Shown piece after piece: positions 44,017-51,539 of a stretch of DNA of 64,000 bases (positions are counted from its first letter, which is position 1; each line of letters opens with the position of its first letter). The stretch lies in the NCBI GenBank assembly GCA_000023725.1, contig CP001673.1, forward strand, positions 1,374,342-1,438,341, in the 5' to 3' direction. This stretch comes from Flavobacteriaceae bacterium 3519-10 (GTDB lineage Bacteria > Bacteroidota > Bacteroidia > Flavobacteriales > Weeksellaceae). The notes beneath the pieces were generated by a model. The model searched no databases, was not told the origin of the DNA, and worked only from the letters and a program-made list of their open reading frames with translations. Position numbers and translations under genes: made by a program.

Positions 44017-45510
44017 TTACTCCCAATCCGGCATTTCTGCGTCGGAGAATAAAGCTGTTCTTTCATTATCCTGTAATGTTATTTTTAGAATGTTTTTCAC
44101 CGATATCCCGTCGTTCGAAGTGTTGGTGAATATGATTTCAGCGTTGTTCGGCGAGAAACGTGGATCCAGATCGTTACTGCCATCCGGCTTTTCGCTTGCC
44201 AGTGAAATGTTGGTTCTAACATCGTTCGTCAAATTATAGATGAAAATATGCGTATTGAGCTGACGGTAACTGTTATCCTGATGACCCGAAATATCGTAGG
44301 TATAGAGCAGAAGATTACCATCGACAGAGAAATTAAGTCCTCCCACGGCACCCGCAACATTCTCAAGCACTGTTTTGACCGTATTGCCCTGCATATCGAT
44401 TACTAAAATCTTCGCATTGTAACCGTTCGGATCATTTGTTTTGATCGCAATTTTGCTTCCATCATAGCTCCAGTCGCATTCCGAGATAAAACTGCCGTCG
44501 GTTGTAGTATAAATTAATTCAAGCCCACTGCCATCCTTATTGATTTTATACAGCTTGCTGAAACTTGGATATAGAAATTCCTTTCCGTTGGTGCTCCATG
44601 AAAAGTCCGTTTCTGCATTATTGAATCCCGAAACAGGGATCGTTGTCACCTGAAACGGCTGCGACCCATCGGGCTTGGCCGTGAAAATCTGCGCGCTGCC
44701 GCCAACTGTTCGCAGAAATGCGATCAGGCCGGCGTTTTGGCTGAGGCGGGGCCGCCAGCTGTTGGCAGAAATCGGCGTGAACTGGAAGTTGGTGTTAGCT
44801 TCGTTACTCGAGACAATATAATAATTACCGTCCATCTTCTTCACGTAATGGAAGCGGTTATTGGGAATCGCGCTGGTTTTAAACCTGAAAACCGGACTGT
44901 TCACCGCAGGATTCACACCATCATCAACAGTCACCTGCCAATAATAGGTAACACCGAATTTAAGGTTCTCGAGGAAGTAGTGCTTTTCTGTTAGATCCTT
45001 AATTTCAAGGACATTCTGGTCAAAATCATTTTTCACAACCAGTTTATAGGTAAGTACGTCAAGTGAATCCGCGTCTGTCGAAAGCCATGAAAGATCCACT
45101 GAAAGCGGCTGATCAACAGCATTATCCACCGGGCTGAGCAGCACCGAGGCAGACGGTGGAGAGTTCAGCGACTCGTCGTCGCTCATCTCGAAAACTACCG
45201 ATACAGTCTGTGCGCTGTTTTGAAGGCTGATGCCCTGTAAATTCGTGAGGTATCCGGAAAGTTCCGCGCGGACCGAATAATCGCCGAGAGGGATGTTTTC
45301 GATCTGAAAACTGCCGTCTTCCTTCGTAAACACAGTTTCCGTAGAAGGAGCGGTGTAAATTTTTACGTTTTTAAGCGGCTGATTTGTTCCTTTCTTTATT
45401 ACCGTTCCCTTCAGGGTCCCGGTTTGTACTTTGCTCACCAGGTCTTCGCTGCACGAGTTCAGCAGAAGCATTAATAAACTTATAGTGAATATATTGAGTA
45501 TATTTTTCAT
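44017..45510 (-). CDS. Lipoprotein with carboxypeptidase-like, FN3-like and TolB-propeller domains, curli operon
   Basis: This 497-residue protein has a lipobox at LLLNSC (Cys20). Residues about 30-110 form a carboxypeptidase-regulatory-like sandwich (GTLKGTVIKKGTNQPLKNVK, FQIENIPLGDYSVRAELSGY). Residues about 118-212 look fibronectin-III-like (YKLVVKNDFD, GVTYYWQVTVDDG). Residues about 220-490 carry PD40/TolB-type repeats (SQNAGLIAFLRTVGG, SYDGSKIAIKTNDPNG, SPNNAEIIFTNTSNDG). It starts 4 bases after csgG and shares the operon terminator, so it is part of the curli transcript. No counterpart exists in the Escherichia coli csg operons. I infer a fibre- or cell-surface-associated accessory role. 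Confidence 0.8.
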   Translation of the reverse strand: MKNILNIFTISLLMLLLNSCSEDLVSKVQTGTLKGTVIKKGTNQPLKNVKIYTAPSTETVFTKEDGSFQIENIPLGDYSVRAELSGYLTNLQGISLQNSAQTVSVVFEMSDDESLNSPPSASVLLSPVDNAVDQPLSVDLSWLSTDADSLDVLTYKLVVKNDFDQNVLEIKDLTEKHYFLENLKFGVTYYWQVTVDDGVNPAVNSPVFRFKTSAIPNNRFHYVKKMDGNYYIVSSNEANTNFQFTPISANSWRPRLSQNAGLIAFLRTVGGSAQIFTAKPDGSQPFQVTTIPVSGFNNAETDFSWSTNGKEFLYPSFSKLYKINKDGSGLELIYTTTDGSFISECDWSYDGSKIAIKTNDPNGYNAKILVIDMQGNTVKTVLENVAGAVGGLNFSVDGNLLLYTYDISGHQDNSYRQLNTHIFIYNLTNDVRTNISLASEKPDGSNDLDPRFSPNNAEIIFTNTSNDGISVKNILKITLQDNERTALFSDAEMPDWE

Positions 45511-45514
45511 GATT

Positions 45515-46885
45515 TTAATTATTAGATTTTTTTGAACCGAAATAATAATTCACGCCCAGGCCGATGCGCACGCCCTGATCTTTCTGCTTGCCGTTGACGA
45601 AACCGTCCCAATCGTCGGTAAATCCGAAGTCATATTGACTTGAGAGCCTTAGCGCCATGTTTTTATTGAATAAATATTCGAGGCCGCCGCCCACTTGCGC
45701 CTTATAACGGGTGCGTGTAGGTAGAATAATAGTTCCGGCGCCGGCATAAACAAAGGGGCTGAGCTTGAATTTGGGCAACATCAGATATTCGAGGTTCAGC
45801 TCTGTCATTACCGTTGTTTCATCAAGTATATCGGTATTCTCAAGGGTGTGCGTGGCCACATTCAGCTCTGCATTGATATGATCTGACAAGAAATATTTCA
45901 GTCCTACTTTTGCACCGATGTTCATTTTAGAGTCCACATAATCGCCTTTCAGTTTAAAAGTTTCCGCATTTAAAAAAGCCGAAAACTTTCCACGGTCATT
46001 TTGTGGGAATTTATTTCCGACGATCCTTGCATCATTTACTTTTACTTCTGAGGTGTAACCCTCAATTATTTTGTCGAAATCGTTTGGCGTTTTCTGCTTG
46101 TTGGTCCAAAGATTATCGCGTACGCCTTCTACAATGAGAGACAGCACGGCTTTTTCGATGGCCTCGGTCACCGCCAGATGCACAGGTTCATTTTGAGTGA
46201 TTCCGATATCAGATTCGAGTAATCTTTCGGTATCGATGAATCTGAAAAAGTTGCCGTTAATACTTGTGGAAAGGATGGTTTTCGAAGTATAAACTGTTTT
46301 CAGAATTTCGCCGCTTGACGTAGAAACTGCGCGGAGATACACTGTGATGCGATCCTGACGGTACTGAGCACCAGCACCGAGTCCGAAATATCGTGCACCG
46401 ATTCCACCAGTCATCACGTTGGTATCGTAAGAAATTACGCCGCCTTCAAGAATGATCCCTGCAAAGAGCAATGGCGGTAATAACGCCGCCTCATTGGCAT
46501 CATTTCCTGCATATTCTTTCCGTGTACTGCGGATGATCTGTCTTTCATTAAGTAGATTTCCGATGTTTTCGCGCTCAATTGGCGTAAACCAACGACTGTC
46601 TTCAAGTGCTTTGAGCAAAATAGTTGTGGTCCCCTGCGGGATTGCAGTGCTCCAGCTGGCGCCGTTTTCCGCGGCTTTGTACTGCCCGGTTTGGTCCCGA
46701 AATTTATACACTCCGACCACAATTTTTTCTTTTGGTGCCGGTAAATTCTTTATTTCGGGTGTGTAAGGTGTTACTTCCCCCAAGGTAGATTTTTCGCTGT
46801 TGGTTGGTAAATTAAACAATGTACAGCTTGAGAGAAAAATTAGCGGGGTTAGAAGTGCGATTTTGGTTAGCTTGTTTGTTTTCAT
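45515..46885 (-). CDS. csgG: Curli secretion channel CsgG fused to a C-terminal barrel-like domain
   Basis: This 456-residue lipoprotein has its lipobox at FLSSC (Cys21). Residues about 50-260 match CsgG: KIVVGVYKFRDQTGQYK, WFTPIERENIGNLLNERQII and the transmembrane hairpin region after GGVISYDTNVMTGGIGARYF. CsgG forms the nonameric outer membrane pore for curli subunits. Residues about 285-456 are an extra outer-membrane-type domain with alternating strands (GAKVGLKYFLSDHINAELNV, VRIGLGVNYYFGSK), making the protein much longer than the 277-residue Escherichia coli CsgG. It lies between csgF and the operon's lipoprotein gene. Confidence 0.9.
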   Translation of the reverse strand: MKTNKLTKIALLTPLIFLSSCTLFNLPTNSEKSTLGEVTPYTPEIKNLPAPKEKIVVGVYKFRDQTGQYKAAENGASWSTAIPQGTTTILLKALEDSRWFTPIERENIGNLLNERQIIRSTRKEYAGNDANEAALLPPLLFAGIILEGGVISYDTNVMTGGIGARYFGLGAGAQYRQDRITVYLRAVSTSSGEILKTVYTSKTILSTSINGNFFRFIDTERLLESDIGITQNEPVHLAVTEAIEKAVLSLIVEGVRDNLWTNKQKTPNDFDKIIEGYTSEVKVNDARIVGNKFPQNDRGKFSAFLNAETFKLKGDYVDSKMNIGAKVGLKYFLSDHINAELNVATHTLENTDILDETTVMTELNLEYLMLPKFKLSPFVYAGAGTIILPTRTRYKAQVGGGLEYLFNKNMALRLSSQYDFGFTDDWDGFVNGKQKDQGVRIGLGVNYYFGSKKSNN

Positions 46886-46925
46886 AGGGTGTTTTCAAGG
46901 GTGTTTTCAAGGGTTTTGATGGCAG

Positions 46926-47336
46926 CTAGCCGCCGCCGGGAATCAGGATTTCCGACTGTTCACCGGTATCGGTGTTGAGTATACTGATCAGCAAGCCCTG
47001 GCCAGTTTGTAAAATCTCAAGATAAATGGATCCGAAGACATAGGTGCCCGGCTGCAGATCGCCGTCTCCAAACTGATCTCCAAATAGTTTTCGCGATAAT
47101 TCAGATAAGATCTGGCGGTTTAAGTTATCGGTGAAACTGTCCAGAGAGCTGCCGCCACTTCCCAGCGATCCGCGAAGGTTATTGTCGAATTGGTTCTGGG
47201 CACTTGCTGAACTCAGCAACCACTGGTAATTAAACGTGTCTCCACCAAAGGCCGGATTTATCGGCTTATAGACAAACTGTTGTGATGCTGCATAAAAAGG
47301 GGTAATAAGCAGCACGATTATACCTAGATTTTTCAT
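46926..47336 (-). CDS. csgF: Curli assembly protein CsgF
   Basis: This 136-residue secreted protein has a signal peptide (residues 1-18) and the mature N-terminus QQFVYKPINPAFGGDTFNYQ, the highly conserved segment that plugs into the CsgG channel and narrows its exit. The helical middle (FTDNLNRQILSELSRKLFG) and C-terminal strands (GTYVFGSIYLEILQTGQGLL) fit CsgF. It starts 5 bases after csgE and ends 40 bases before csgG. CsgF couples secretion to nucleation at the cell surface. Confidence 0.92.
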   Translation of the reverse strand: MKNLGIIVLLITPFYAASQQFVYKPINPAFGGDTFNYQWLLSSASAQNQFDNNLRGSLGSGGSSLDSFTDNLNRQILSELSRKLFGDQFGDGDLQPGTYVFGSIYLEILQTGQGLLISILNTDTGEQSEILIPGGG

Positions 47337-47341
47337 AATTA

Positions 47342-48058
47342 TTAATATTTAAACTGTTGATCCCGCACGGCGTTGCGCTTGCTGTAATCTGCCAATAACG
47401 CCATTGTCCGGTCCGCTTCAGCATCCATCGCCTCATCTGCGGGACGCGTGATAAATGTGTAGATCACCTGATCATCAAGACTCACGGAGATCCGGCTGTT
47501 ACGTCCCATCGAGGGAAGTTCTGAAACGGTGACGGTTCCTTCATATTTTTGAGGTAGCTGATTGTACTTTTTGAAGAAAGTCTCATAGAACTGCTGCCCA
47601 AAACGCGTTTTGGTATCGTCAATTGTGAGTCCCGAAAGTTCTATTCGGTTCTCGGGAATATAATTGACTTCGCTTGCGAATTTTTCAGCGTTGATCTCCA
47701 GACTGTCTTTAGAAAGTACGGCATCAGTCTCTTCATCTTTAACGAAGAGATAGACTTTAAGAGCATCATTTTTAGCAAGATTGAGGGCCGTTTCGGAAAG
47801 AGTTTTGGTTTCTTTGGGACCGAGCGAGAATTTTCCACTCTGCTTATTGGTGGAGTTACCCGACTTTCCTTTTTTTACGGAAACCATGATGTAATTTAAA
47901 CTTAGATAAGTTTCGGAAGAACTTATGGCGGCAGCTTTTATTTTTAAAGTGCCTTCTTTATTTTCGGTGATTATTTTTCCGGAAACCTGCTCATTTACCT
48001 GAGCAATACTTTTATTCGCCAGAAAAACCACGACCAGAGTTGTGATTAGAGTTTTCAT
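47342..48058 (-). CDS. csgE: Curli chaperone CsgE with N-terminal CsgH-like domain
   Basis: From the ATG at 48058 the product is 238 residues; a TTG two codons upstream is the alternative. A signal peptide covers residues 1-20. Residues about 40-123 (YLSLNYIMVSVKKGKSGNST, KQSGKFSLGPKETKTLS, LKVYLFVKDEETDAVLSKD) look like the CsgC/CsgH inhibitor sandwich. Residues about 137-225 match CsgE: LSGLTIDDTKTRFGQQFYET and YEGTVTVSELPSMGRNSRIS. CsgE delivers subunits to CsgG in the periplasm. The fused N-terminal domain would put an amyloid inhibitor on the same chain. It lies 21 bases after the csgB-like gene. Confidence 0.88.
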   Translation of the reverse strand: MKTLITTLVVVFLANKSIAQVNEQVSGKIITENKEGTLKIKAAAISSSETYLSLNYIMVSVKKGKSGNSTNKQSGKFSLGPKETKTLSETALNLAKNDALKVYLFVKDEETDAVLSKDSLEINAEKFASEVNYIPENRIELSGLTIDDTKTRFGQQFYETFFKKYNQLPQKYEGTVTVSELPSMGRNSRISVSLDDQVIYTFITRPADEAMDAEADRTMALLADYSKRNAVRDQQFKY

Positions 48059-48079
48059 TTTCAAGGGGTAGGGGGTGGA

Positions 48080-48466
48080 TTAATAATTTCTCATATACAT
48101 TGTCATATCGTTTGCGTTAATATTTATGATCATACCATCTGAAATGCTGTTTGTTCCAAGAACTTCAACGTGGTTACCGGTGCCCTGTACATTTATCTCA
48201 GCATTAGTGGGGTAATTGCCGGGATTTATATATAGAGTGGAGTTATTATTCCCTACCTGGCTCAACCCCAGATATTCAGGTGCATTATCAATAACTTCAA
48301 TATAATTATTGGCACCTATCTGAATAATAATGTCACGGCTATAACCCTCGGCTGCCGGGTGGGACTGGCTTCTTTCATAATATTCCAGAACATTATCGCT
48401 CGTGATCTGCCCTGCTACATGGATGCTACAGAATAAACAGATAACAAAGACCAACAGTGATTTCAT
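48080..48466 (-). CDS. CsgB-like curlin nucleator candidate
   Basis: This 128-residue secreted protein has a signal peptide (residues 1-20, ending HVAGQ). It carries three to four degenerate curlin units: IIIQIGANNYIEVIDN, LSQVGNNNSTLYINPG, INVQGTGNHVEVLG and a last INANDMTMYM, with the Q-x-G-x-x-N core intact in the second. It is shorter and less regular than the major subunit upstream. This fits a minor, CsgB-type nucleator that begins fibre growth, although it could equally be an additional structural subunit. Confidence 0.78.
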   Translation of the reverse strand: MKSLLVFVICLFCSIHVAGQITSDNVLEYYERSQSHPAAEGYSRDIIIQIGANNYIEVIDNAPEYLGLSQVGNNNSTLYINPGNYPTNAEINVQGTGNHVEVLGTNSISDGMIININANDMTMYMRNY

Positions 48467-48486
48467 AAGTTCATTTAATTAAAATA

Positions 48487-48510
48487 CAGGAGAAACCGAA
48501 ATTCCTCCTG
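48487..48510 (-). terminator. Attenuator-like hairpin between the curlin genes
   Basis: CAGGAG / CTCCTG with an inner AA/TT pair and a 12-base loop region is followed on the minus strand by TATTTTAATT, a weak T tract. Placed between the major and minor curlin genes, it could lower expression of the downstream genes. Confidence 0.45.
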
Positions 48511-48529
48511 CATTTTGTTATTGGAAATA

Positions 48530-49348
48530 CTAGTTGTTCTGAGTTACGGTCATCATGTTACCGTTACCAACCTGAGTTCCGTAATGGTAATGGTTAGTAC
48601 CGTTTTGTGTGATGTCTGCGGTGTTGCCATCGCCAACTTGCCAATCATCAGCAGTGTTTCCGTTTCCGGTTTGGTACTGCCAGATTGTATTGCCGTTACC
48701 ATCTTGCCATCCGATTGCATCGTTATTGTTACCAGTCTGATGGGCGTCAGCATAGTTTAAATTTCCGTCTTGCTCGTGGATAGCGTAGTTACCGTTACCT
48801 ACCTGAAGCTGATGAGTGTAATTCAAATTACCATCCTGAACAGCAATCGCGTCATTGTTATTACCGTCTTGGTCTTGATAAACTTCATTTCCATTACCAT
48901 CTTGCTCAGAAGATGCATCGTTGCCGTTACCTTCCTGCCATTGGTCAGCATAGTTACCTGTACCATCCTGCATTGCATAGGTATCGTTGTTATTACCGTC
49001 CTGAAGCTGAACCACTTCATTAAGCAATCCGTTTTGGTCAGTTTGGGCATCATTACCATTACCATACTGTTCAGTAGTGTTGAAGTTCCAGGTTCCTACC
49101 TGATCAACATCGATACTGTTGTTGTTTCCCTGGCTTAACGCTTCGTTTTCGTTAAACCAACCGTCTTGGTCAACAGTTGCAACGTTGTCGTCACCGAACT
49201 GATCCAAAACATTAAAGTTTAGCCAACCTGTTTGATTAATGGTTGCTGTGTTGTCGTCTCCAACTTGTGTAGATACGTCATTGTTTGCTTGGGAGTAAGC
49301 GAATCCTACTGCCAAAAGTGCGAATGCACTAGATAATAATTTTTTCAT
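48530..49348 (-). CDS. csgA: Major curlin subunit, eleven 22-residue repeats
   Basis: From the ATG at 49348 the product is 272 residues: signal peptide MKKLLSSAFALLAVGFAYSQ, a short acidic linker, then repeats from Gln28 to the end. I count ten units of exactly 22 residues and a final one of 25; each consists of two 11-residue halves of form Q-x-G-x-x-N-x5. The Escherichia coli CsgA has five units. Asp and Trp are frequent (DGNNND, QDGWFN). A longer frame from 49414 is rejected because it puts 22 residues before the signal peptide. The protein should form the extracellular amyloid fibre. Confidence 0.9.
   Translation of the reverse strand: MKKLLSSAFALLAVGFAYSQANNDVSTQVGDDNTATINQTGWLNFNVLDQFGDDNVATVDQDGWFNENEALSQGNNNSIDVDQVGTWNFNTTEQYGNGNDAQTDQNGLLNEVVQLQDGNNNDTYAMQDGTGNYADQWQEGNGNDASSEQDGNGNEVYQDQDGNNNDAIAVQDGNLNYTHQLQVGNGNYAIHEQDGNLNYADAHQTGNNNDAIGWQDGNGNTIWQYQTGNGNTADDWQVGDGNTADITQNGTNHYHYGTQVGNGNMMTVTQNN
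48533..49267 (-). repeat. Curlin tandem repeat region, 66-base units
   Basis: The coding repeat has a 66-base period, with an internal 33-base half period, over about 735 bases. Units 1-3 (nearest the signal peptide) keep more Trp and hydrophobic residues. Units 5-10 are richer in DGN and NGN and are more alike at the DNA level, suggesting more recent duplication. Confidence 0.85.
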
Positions 49349-49377
49349 GGTTAAAAAATTTTGATTAGTTTGTATTC

Positions 49378-49385
49378 CAAAAGTA
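49378..49385 (-). promoter_or_regulatory. Curli operon promoter -7 box
   Basis: TACTTTTG on the minus strand matches TAnnTTTG exactly, 29 bases before the csgA ATG. No TTG is seen at the -33 position, so an activator may be needed. Confidence 0.5.
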
Positions 49386-49553
49386 GCACGATTTGGATAT
49401 ACGCCACCTCCCACGAAAACGGTAAATAATTAAAATCACCAAAAACCATTAGGCCCACGGTCATTTCACTGTCTATCAATCTCAGCGCTATTTTTGGTTG
49501 CTACATTCTGCCGCAAAACCTTCTCAATTCTAAAAAAAACTTGGAAACTTTTA

Positions 49554-49582
49554 TTGTTTTTAAGTTTTCCGTCGTATCTTTG
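49554..49582 (+). promoter_or_regulatory. tetR-efflux operon promoter (TTG-N18-TATCTTTG)
   Basis: TTG at 49554-49556 and TATCTTTG at 49575-49582 are 18 bases apart, a complete Bacteroidota promoter. The ATG at 49593 follows by only 10 bases, so the 5' leader is very short and repressor binding here would directly block the operon. Confidence 0.7.
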
Positions 49583-49592
49583 CACCCGAATT

Positions 49593-50198
49593 ATGGATGA
49601 AAAACAAAATTTTTTAAGCAAAGCTTCAAGTCTTTTTATTGAAAACGGACCTAAAGCAGTGACAATGGACGACGTTGCCACGGCCTTCGGTATTTCGAAA
49701 AAAACGCTTTACCAGAAATACCGTAATAAAGAAGAACTCATTGAGGAAATAATGCAGTATAATCTTGATCTCGTGATCTCGAAACTGAATGAGCTTGATG
49801 ATAACATTGAGAATGCGATGGAGCGGATGCTGTGCAGGGATGTAGAGATTGAGAAAATCTCACATAGCAACAAAACCCTTTTGATCCGCCAGCTTATGAA
49901 GTATTACCCGGGGATTTTTAATAAGCACATGCTGAGCTTTTCCGAAAGGTTTTCCGCAGTTCTTGTAAGGAATATTGAAAAAGGAAGAAAACAGGGATGT
50001 TACCGCGATGATTTCGATGCCGAGATTTACGCGAAGATATTTTTTCAGCTGGTAATGTCTTATGACAGTTCGCCTTACATTGATACCGCGGAGGTGGACA
50101 GGCTACATTATAAAGAGGAACTGATGATGATGTATATGCATGCCATCGCAACAGAAAAAGGAAAAGAAACAATTAAAAAAATAAAAAATAATAAATGA
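49593..50198 (+). CDS. TetR-family repressor of the RND efflux operon
   Basis: From this ATG the product is 201 residues, MDEKQNFLSKASSLFIENGP. The N-terminal helix-turn-helix is clear: KAVTMDDVATAFGISKKTLY then QKYRNKEELIEE, residues about 20-52. The C-terminal ligand domain (about 60-200) is variable. I reject the longer frame from 49494 because the promoter lies inside it. The last four bases overlap the ATG of the TolC-like gene (ATGA), so repressor and pump are translated in step. The ligand is unknown. Confidence 0.9.
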   Translation: MDEKQNFLSKASSLFIENGPKAVTMDDVATAFGISKKTLYQKYRNKEELIEEIMQYNLDLVISKLNELDDNIENAMERMLCRDVEIEKISHSNKTLLIRQLMKYYPGIFNKHMLSFSERFSAVLVRNIEKGRKQGCYRDDFDAEIYAKIFFQLVMSYDSSPYIDTAEVDRLHYKEELMMMYMHAIATEKGKETIKKIKNNK

Positions 50199-51535
50199 AA
50201 AAGTTCGCATTTAGTCTGCTGTTCATTGGCGGCTTAATTTTCGGGCAGGAAGCGAAGGTGCTTACCTTACCCGAAGCTATTTCCTATGCGCTGCAAAATA
50301 AGGCAGATGCCGAAAAGGCTCGCCTGGACATCAGAAGAGGAGATGCACAGATCGCTGAGGTAAAATCCAGCGCATATCCTAACATATCTTTCGGAAGCAA
50401 TACCACTTTCAACCCGCTTCTGCAGGAAAGCGTGCTGCCAGGAGAAATTTTCGGAGCACCGGGCCAGCAGGTTAAAGTTGCATTTGGCCAAAAATATACC
50501 TCAAGCAACATGTTACAGCTAACACAGGTGCTGTTCAACCAACAGGTTTTTACCGGTTTGAAGGCTGCGAAAACCACACGTGAATTCTATCTGATTAATG
50601 CAGAACTCACCGAAGAACAGATTATAGAGCGCGTTGCGAATGCTTATTTTCAAGTATATCAAAGTGAGCAGATGCTTGCAAACGCCGAGAATAATCTTAA
50701 AATCACAAACGAAACAGGCAAGATTATTAAGGGCCTTTTCGACGCAGGTCTCGCCAGAAAAATAGATTTCGACCGTACGGAAGTAGCTAAAAACAACATC
50801 ACTTCATCAAAACAGCAGCTCGAAAATGCCGTTGAGATCAGCGAAAATGCGCTGAAGTTTATGATTGGGATGCCAATGCAGCAGGAAATTGATCTGCCAA
50901 CACAGACATTTGACCCAACAATTTTACCTGACAGTGATCCCGGAAGTTTTGACGACAGAACCGAACTTCGTCTCGCAAACAAGCAGATTGAACTCCTCGA
51001 ATGGCAGAAAAAAGCCAGCGAAGCAGAATATTACCCGACAGTGGCGCTATCTGCCAATTATGGTTTTTTAGGTCAGGGAAATAAGTTCCCGTGGTGGAAC
51101 GGCGAGAAAAACGGTGTTTTTTGGTCTGATGTAGCATCAATCGGTCTTAATATCAATGTTCCTATTTTCAATGGTTTTGCTACAAAATCAAGAATTGAAC
51201 TCAACCAGATTGAAATTGAAAAAGCACAGGCAGATTTTCGCGAAGCAAAATTAGGCCTCGAAATGGAACACAAAAATGCTGTTACACTTCTAGAGAACAA
51301 TATGACGACGATTAACATGCAGCTTTCAAACGTAAAACTCGCGGAAGAAGTACTGGCAAACACAAGATCTAACTATCAATACGGCCTTGCAACTTTAAAT
51401 GAAATTCTGGATGCCGAGCGCGCCGTTACGGATGCAAAAAACAACCTTACAAGAGCACAACTCGATTATAAACTTGCAGAAATAGACTTACTGAAATCCC
51501 AGGGAAAACTTAAAACATTAAAAGAAACAAACTAA
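50195..51535 (+). CDS. TolC-family outer membrane efflux protein
   Basis: This 446-residue protein has a signal peptide (MKKFAFSLLFIGGLIFGQ) and two copies of the outer membrane efflux protein domain. Signs are LPEAISYALQNKADAEKARL near 24-43, the helical GLFDAGLARKIDFDRTEVAK near 178-197 and its partner NYQYGLATLNEILDAERAVT in the second half. It forms the outer exit duct for the adaptor and RND pump encoded next. The start overlaps tetR by four bases; the adaptor gene starts 4 bases downstream. Confidence 0.93.
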   Translation: MKKFAFSLLFIGGLIFGQEAKVLTLPEAISYALQNKADAEKARLDIRRGDAQIAEVKSSAYPNISFGSNTTFNPLLQESVLPGEIFGAPGQQVKVAFGQKYTSSNMLQLTQVLFNQQVFTGLKAAKTTREFYLINAELTEEQIIERVANAYFQVYQSEQMLANAENNLKITNETGKIIKGLFDAGLARKIDFDRTEVAKNNITSSKQQLENAVEISENALKFMIGMPMQQEIDLPTQTFDPTILPDSDPGSFDDRTELRLANKQIELLEWQKKASEAEYYPTVALSANYGFLGQGNKFPWWNGEKNGVFWSDVASIGLNINVPIFNGFATKSRIELNQIEIEKAQADFREAKLGLEMEHKNAVTLLENNMTTINMQLSNVKLAEEVLANTRSNYQYGLATLNEILDAERAVTDAKNNLTRAQLDYKLAEIDLLKSQGKLKTLKETN

Positions 51536-51539
51536 TAAA

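Noticed and set aside
48770-49138. 122-codon plus-strand frame and similar frames opposite csgA
   Set aside because: It is the antisense reading of the 66-base curlin repeat. Repetitive coding DNA often leaves such open frames, and there is no promoter or family signal.
49494-49592. Upstream extension of the TetR gene by 33 codons
   Set aside because: A full promoter (49554-49582) lies inside it, and the TetR N-terminus begins at the ATG at 49593.
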